From contig QLIY01000590.1 of assembly GCA_003260075.1 (NCBI GenBank), forward strand, positions 1-64,000: 64,000 bases of DNA, given 5' to 3'. A model generated the notes under the pieces. The model was given only the letters and a program-made list of their open reading frames with translations, had not been told where the DNA came from and did no database searches. Below, piece by piece: positions 61,601 to 64,000 of this stretch; position 1 is the stretch's first letter; each line of letters opens with the position of its first letter. The position numbers were made by a program, and so were the translations under genes. Source of the DNA: Phallusia mammillata. Lineage: Eukaryota; Chordata; Ascidiacea; Phlebobranchia; Ascidiidae.

Positions 61601-63706
61601 CTTAAGGTCGAACGCACTATGCGTCTATGGTTAATGTATGCGAATGTCAAAAACAAAATCTGGATGCATATTTAAGTTGATAATATGGGGACTAAAGCTA
61701 CAATTTAACGGTTACACTTACCTCCTAACATTCTACAGAGGTGTTGATTAAATTTATGGCCAATATGACTATAAGATGTCTATCTACTACATATTATAGT
61801 TATAATAAGCGATCGGTTGAAACTACAATGAGTCAAAACCGCTTTTTAGAATAAAACTAGTTTCCTTATTTTTATGAATGGAATCGGCGATAAAAATTCC
61901 TAACTTGTGTGCATATTGGTATCCAATAAAAATACGACCAGCTTGTCTATACAGCAAAACTATAGTTGTCTGTGTGCAACCAGCAACATACTACTTATAG
62001 TTGCTTAGAATGTGCTCACCCTATCACAGCTTACACTCAAATGCACCCTAACATCTACATTCTATTTTCCTTCCACCCTTTAGCAGCAGGTATCAACCAC
62101 AAGGCCCAACTCATTAGAATCACGTGGCCCAGTAAGTAGTAGATAGTCGCACTCACCCATTTCATACTTGATAATTTCATGCTGTGTGGTGGTTTTGGAC
62201 TTCTTCTTTTCTGCTTGCACTCACTCTCTCTATGATTGATACAAAGTGGTGTGAAATGGTGTCGTTAACTGTCATTGACTTTTGAACCTGCATTTTTTTA
62301 TGTTAGTAAATCACAGTACGCCAGGCCCATTAAAGACGTCATACTGAATCAGCCGGTCACCAAGCATTCTCCACCAGATGGCAAGGCGTAGGCTCGAAAA
62401 ATCTAGCCTGCGGTGGGATTCGAACCCAGGTCAGGGCCTGGCGTACTGTGTTTTATAAATGAGTGTGCTGTGATCGCTGGTCTGCATCGACGCTTCAGGG
62501 CTGATCCCAGTTATGAATTTATATTCATCTTATGTTAGTAATGAACGTTAGGTTGTAAGTAAGTGATAGTTGGTTGTGGCAGAAATTTGCTGTATTTGAT
62601 ATATTTTACGCACGTTAGTACTTAGTTGTGTGCGCAACATGCAGCAAAACCAAACACCAATGAATAAAAGTTTTGTCACACAACTGTTGCAATTGGGTCA
62701 TCGCTGCCTTTGCGAATATTTTCGAATAACCTCGTATTAGTATATACAGCTAAAAATATCCTTATGTTTGTTTTTTCGGCATTAAATTACCTGAAATGCT
62801 TTGCTGTGAAATACCTGCTTGGCAGTTGACCATAGCAGTTGCGTCAATACTGCATGCAACTGTGTAACTGATAGATATATGGGTAGTATTGCAAGTGTTG
62901 CATGGCAATTAATGTGTTTTCTAAGCTGTTATCCGACATTTCATAGCATGCATTAGATAACAATGGGGTTCTTTTTCAGAAGTAGTTTTGGGTGATTTGG
63001 TGTGTGTAATTTCGAGCAGTATCATTAATTCTTCTTTTCCAGGTCTTCACACACTTGTTTTCGCCCTAATTAATAGCATATAATAATAAGAATTTCGCCA
63101 ATTAACATTTTTTTTATGATGAATATGGTCAAAAAGCACATTGCGTACTTAATTTTGCAAAACGTCCGAAAGAGGGCGCTACGGTTCATTTTGTGAAGCA
63201 GTGATTTGTCCTCGATTTATCACAGACACTCAGTCTATACATCCACTAGCCCAGTGGTTCCCAACCTTTATAGACGAATTCCTCACACATCACGCTAAAC
63301 CATACAAAGATCATTTAAAATTGGGTCTTCTATCAACTTTACTGGGTATATTCCCAGAGATGAAGTGTCTATTTACAAACCACATGTGAAAATTAAAGTA
63401 AACTCCATTCTTCAAGGTTTAAAAATCCTCCCCGGTTGGGAACCACGGCACTAGCGTTTTGTGTAATATTCCACACATCTGTTCCTAGGTGCTATGGTGT
63501 GCATGATTACTCTTCCTAAATTTTACGTTATCACATGACATGACACTTTCATGCATCCACAGCGTAGCTTGTCAGGTCTCATCTCACCGCCTGTTTGGAA
63601 GCAAGGTGTGAAATTTTTCGACCAGCAGTTCACTGACCGCCAGTCCGAGCTTTCTCGAAACCAAAGCGTTTCATCCGATCTCATCGTTCCATCCGGATAC
63701 GCTCAG
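47622..63706 (+). CDS. phosphorylase b kinase regulatory subunit alpha (3' end outside window)
   Basis: Regulatory alpha chain of the phosphorylase kinase complex that switches on glycogen breakdown. Exons: 47622-47699, 48090-48248, 48530-48601, 48704-48848, 49028-49191, 49399-49539, 49612-49716, 49819-49911, 50242-50418, 50948-51134, 52054-52147, 53493-53646, 54740-54884, 55043-55121, 55380-55453, 56099-56302, 56984-57001, 57786-57837, 58203-58310, 58534-58648, 59196-59317, 59762-59840, 60149-60238, 61013-61154, 61460-61566, 62084-62131, 63563-63706. They give 1032 codons in frame; human alpha chains have about 1225-1235. The start [16 protein letters not shown] is nearly the human one. The glucoamylase-like domain shows [45 protein letters not shown] and [10 protein letters not shown]. 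The C-terminal half shows [14 protein letters not shown] and [21 protein letters not shown]. It is alpha, not beta. PHKA1 or PHKA2 cannot be chosen. Confidence 0.92.
48309..48488. mobile_element. hAT-like MITE in PHKA intron 2
   Basis: Perfect target duplication GATACATA at 48301-48308 and 48489-48496. Ends CAGTGGTGGGATT and AATCCCACCTCAA. The interior repeats AGCCGGTTCT/AACCGG words. 180 bp. Confidence 0.82.
48846..48955 (+). repeat. unmerged overlap at the donor of PHKA exon 4
   Basis: 48846-48895 recurs at 48906-48955 around the C block 48896-48905. The end of exon 4 and its donor therefore appear twice. Confidence 0.8.
52455..53088. mobile_element. hAT-like element 1 of a twin insertion, PHKA intron 11
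   Basis: Ends CAGGGGTGGGGAACCTTTTT and AGGTTCCCCACCCCTG. Target copy TACTAGAC lies at 52447-52454 and TACTAGAG at 53089-53096. A 55-base C block (52559-52613) hides part of the interior. 634 bp as shown. Confidence 0.85.
53097..53418. mobile_element. hAT-like element 2 of a twin insertion, PHKA intron 11
   Basis: Left end TCTAGGTGGGCAACC, right end GGTTGCCCACCCCTG. It directly follows the second target copy (53089-53096) and is followed by a third, TACTAGAC, at 53419-53426. Related to element 1 but with a different interior (GGGCCGG words). 322 bp. Confidence 0.82.
53622..54063 (+). repeat. unmerged overlap at the donor of PHKA exon 12
   Basis: 53622-53720 recurs at 53967-54063, with C blocks 53721-53731 and 53957-53966. 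The second copy holds a false repeat of the last exon bases (ACGTTTGCATTTATTCCC). Confidence 0.82.
53732..54680. mobile_element. MITE of the 63252 family in PHKA intron 12, seen in overlapping contigs
   Basis: Words shared with 63252-63448 include CTAAACCATACAAATATCGT, GTCTATTTACAAACCACATG and CCGGATGGGAACCA. The stretch 53732-53956 recurs at about 54071-54290, and 54291-54482 recurs at 54493-54680 around the C block 54483-54492. Ends of the element cannot be fixed. Confidence 0.6.
55465..55935. mobile_element. ATTCGG-rich inverted-repeat element in PHKA intron 15
   Basis: Left part GATGTACCGAATCGGC and right part GCCGAATATTCGGTACATC are inverted. Each side carries several CCGAAT/ATTCGG words. 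About 470 bp with no coding frame. Resembles a hAT-like MITE; no clear target duplication. Confidence 0.6.
56661..56760 (+). mobile_element. tRNA-derived SINE fragment, copy 1
   Basis: Holds a B-box-like GGTTCGAACCC at 56737-56747 and an A-box-like TGGGCGAATGG at the start, and ends in GTGAGAAAAATA. It matches the reverse complement of 58935-59045. Lies in PHKA intron 16. Confidence 0.6.
58935..59045 (-). mobile_element. tRNA-derived SINE fragment, copy 2
   Basis: On the minus strand it reads TGGTTGAATGG, later GCGTCCTGGGTTCAACCCC, and ends GTGAAAAAAAT, parallel to copy 1. Lies in PHKA intron 20. Confidence 0.6.
59499..59570 (+). mobile_element. tRNA-like sequence, probable SINE or tRNA relic
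   Basis: TAGCTTGGTTAGTAAGGC resembles an A box and D arm; GCGTTTAAATTTCAC is a poor B box. Length (about 72) fits a tRNA, but the stems do not pair well, so not a working tRNA gene. Confidence 0.35.
60353..60425. mobile_element. fragment of the 42961-type hAT MITE
   Basis: CAAACTGTAGACCCATGGTC and GGCCACAGAGTCATTCAAAC match the left part of the element at 42961 with gaps. Lies in PHKA intron 23. Confidence 0.5.
62312..62450. mobile_element. short element with perfect 17-bp inverted ends and a B-box-like core
   Basis: CACAGTACGCCAGGCCC at 62312-62328 and its exact inverse at 62434-62450. On the minus strand it contains GGTTCGAATCCC, a canonical RNA polymerase III B box. Lies in PHKA intron 26, 21 bases before the shared 39-base sequence. 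Confidence 0.65.
62472..62510. repeat. 39-base sequence shared with an ADAM17 intron
   Basis: Perfect 39-base match to 22116-22154, 40 kb away. It follows directly after the 62312-62450 element, so the two may form one composite repeat; the ADAM17 copy lacks the first part. Confidence 0.7.
63252..63448. mobile_element. hAT-like MITE in PHKA intron 26
   Basis: Target copies CACTAGCC (63244-63251) and CACTAGCG (63449-63456) match at 7 of 8 bases. Ends CAGTGGTTCCCAACCTTTAT and CCCGGTTGGGAACCACGG. 197 bp. Confidence 0.82.
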
Positions 63707-64000
63707 GTTACTTGTGATATTTTGTAGTGATGGACTGAGCCGAGCTAGAACCCGAGTACTCGGTACCGAGCAGCCGAGCGGTCACACAACCTGACCCGAC
63801 GATTAATTTTGCATATTGATGCACTGACATGCAAAACCGGTTTTCGAAAGGGTATTCAAGAACAAAAATACTTCTGGGGCGTGTACAGCCTAATACACCG
63901 CTGGTGATGTAAAGAACCTTAAAAAGCTCCAAAACTAGCCTAGAATTAGGAATATATGTGACGTCGCAATGTTCCGACGTGACAATGCACAATATTTTGG
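63707..64000. other. start of PHKA intron 27 at the window edge
   Basis: Contains a GAGCCGAG/GAGTACTCGGTACCGAG-rich stretch at about 63728-63790 that looks like the end of another inverted-repeat element, cut by the window edge. No exon is seen before 64000. Confidence 0.45.

Noticed and set aside
1-64000. CRISPR array, bacterial operon or prophage
   Set aside because: No regularly spaced identical repeats; all genes are intron-split animal genes. No viral coding remnants were recognised.

Overview
The window is animal nuclear DNA. Seven protein-coding loci are split into many short exons with GT/AG borders, and their products match chordate families closely. I would place it in a tunicate of the Ciona type (inference). 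Reasons are the compact introns, the AT-rich non-coding DNA, the very high allelic divergence between duplicated contig ends, and a phosphorylase kinase alpha chain that follows the vertebrate protein exon by exon. The species was not confirmed.

Layout, left to right. Two tandem gamma-butyrobetaine dioxygenase-like genes (BBOX/TMLHE family, 339-3937 and 4837-8619) share all exon borders; the second has a stop codon in exon 1. Next come a nearly intronless FICD AMPylase (9628-11207) and a 14-exon ADAM17/TACE sheddase (11597-23156). About 2.3 kb without genes follows. An F-box/LRR gene (25439-27960) then runs tail-to-tail with SDR39U1 (29096-30842, minus strand). A tandem segmental duplication of this last pair (about 31.7-36.8 kb) is decayed: the F-box copy is a single exon remnant, and the SDR39U1 copy is broken by deletion and by two DNA transposons. 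Two neighbouring two-KH hnRNP K-like genes have uninterrupted coding regions (37745-38623 and 40385-41579). MINPP1 (46608 down to 44092, minus strand) shares a divergent 1 kb upstream region with a phosphorylase kinase alpha gene (PHKA1/2 type), which occupies 47622-63706 and leaves the window after at least 27 exons.

The most striking non-gene signal is technical. More than 35 homopolymer blocks, most of them 10-11 bases, are G blocks up to 32157 and C blocks from 35357 onward. Most are flanked by diverged direct repeats of the same sequence. They behave like assembly gap fillers joining overlapping, unmerged allelic contigs, with a change of contig orientation between 32.2 and 35.4 kb. This falsely duplicates parts of exons of BBOX-B, FICD, the F-box gene, SDR39U1, hnRNP K-like 2, MINPP1 and PHKA; joining the copies restores the reading frame wherever I checked.

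The other layer is a dense population of small non-autonomous DNA transposons. Most are hAT-like with 8-bp target duplications that can be read directly; there are also pogo/Tigger-like elements at TA, one MULE-like element with 44-bp inverted ends, and several tRNA-derived SINE fragments. Many lie in introns. One degenerate pogo-like end contains the acceptor of the last ADAM17 exon. I found no convincing new multi-gene system. The best biological leads are the transposon-wrecked SDR39U1 duplicate, the twin insertion of related hAT elements at one target, the two-KH hnRNP K pair, the premature stop in BBOX-B, and a 39-bp perfectly shared sequence in two distant introns.
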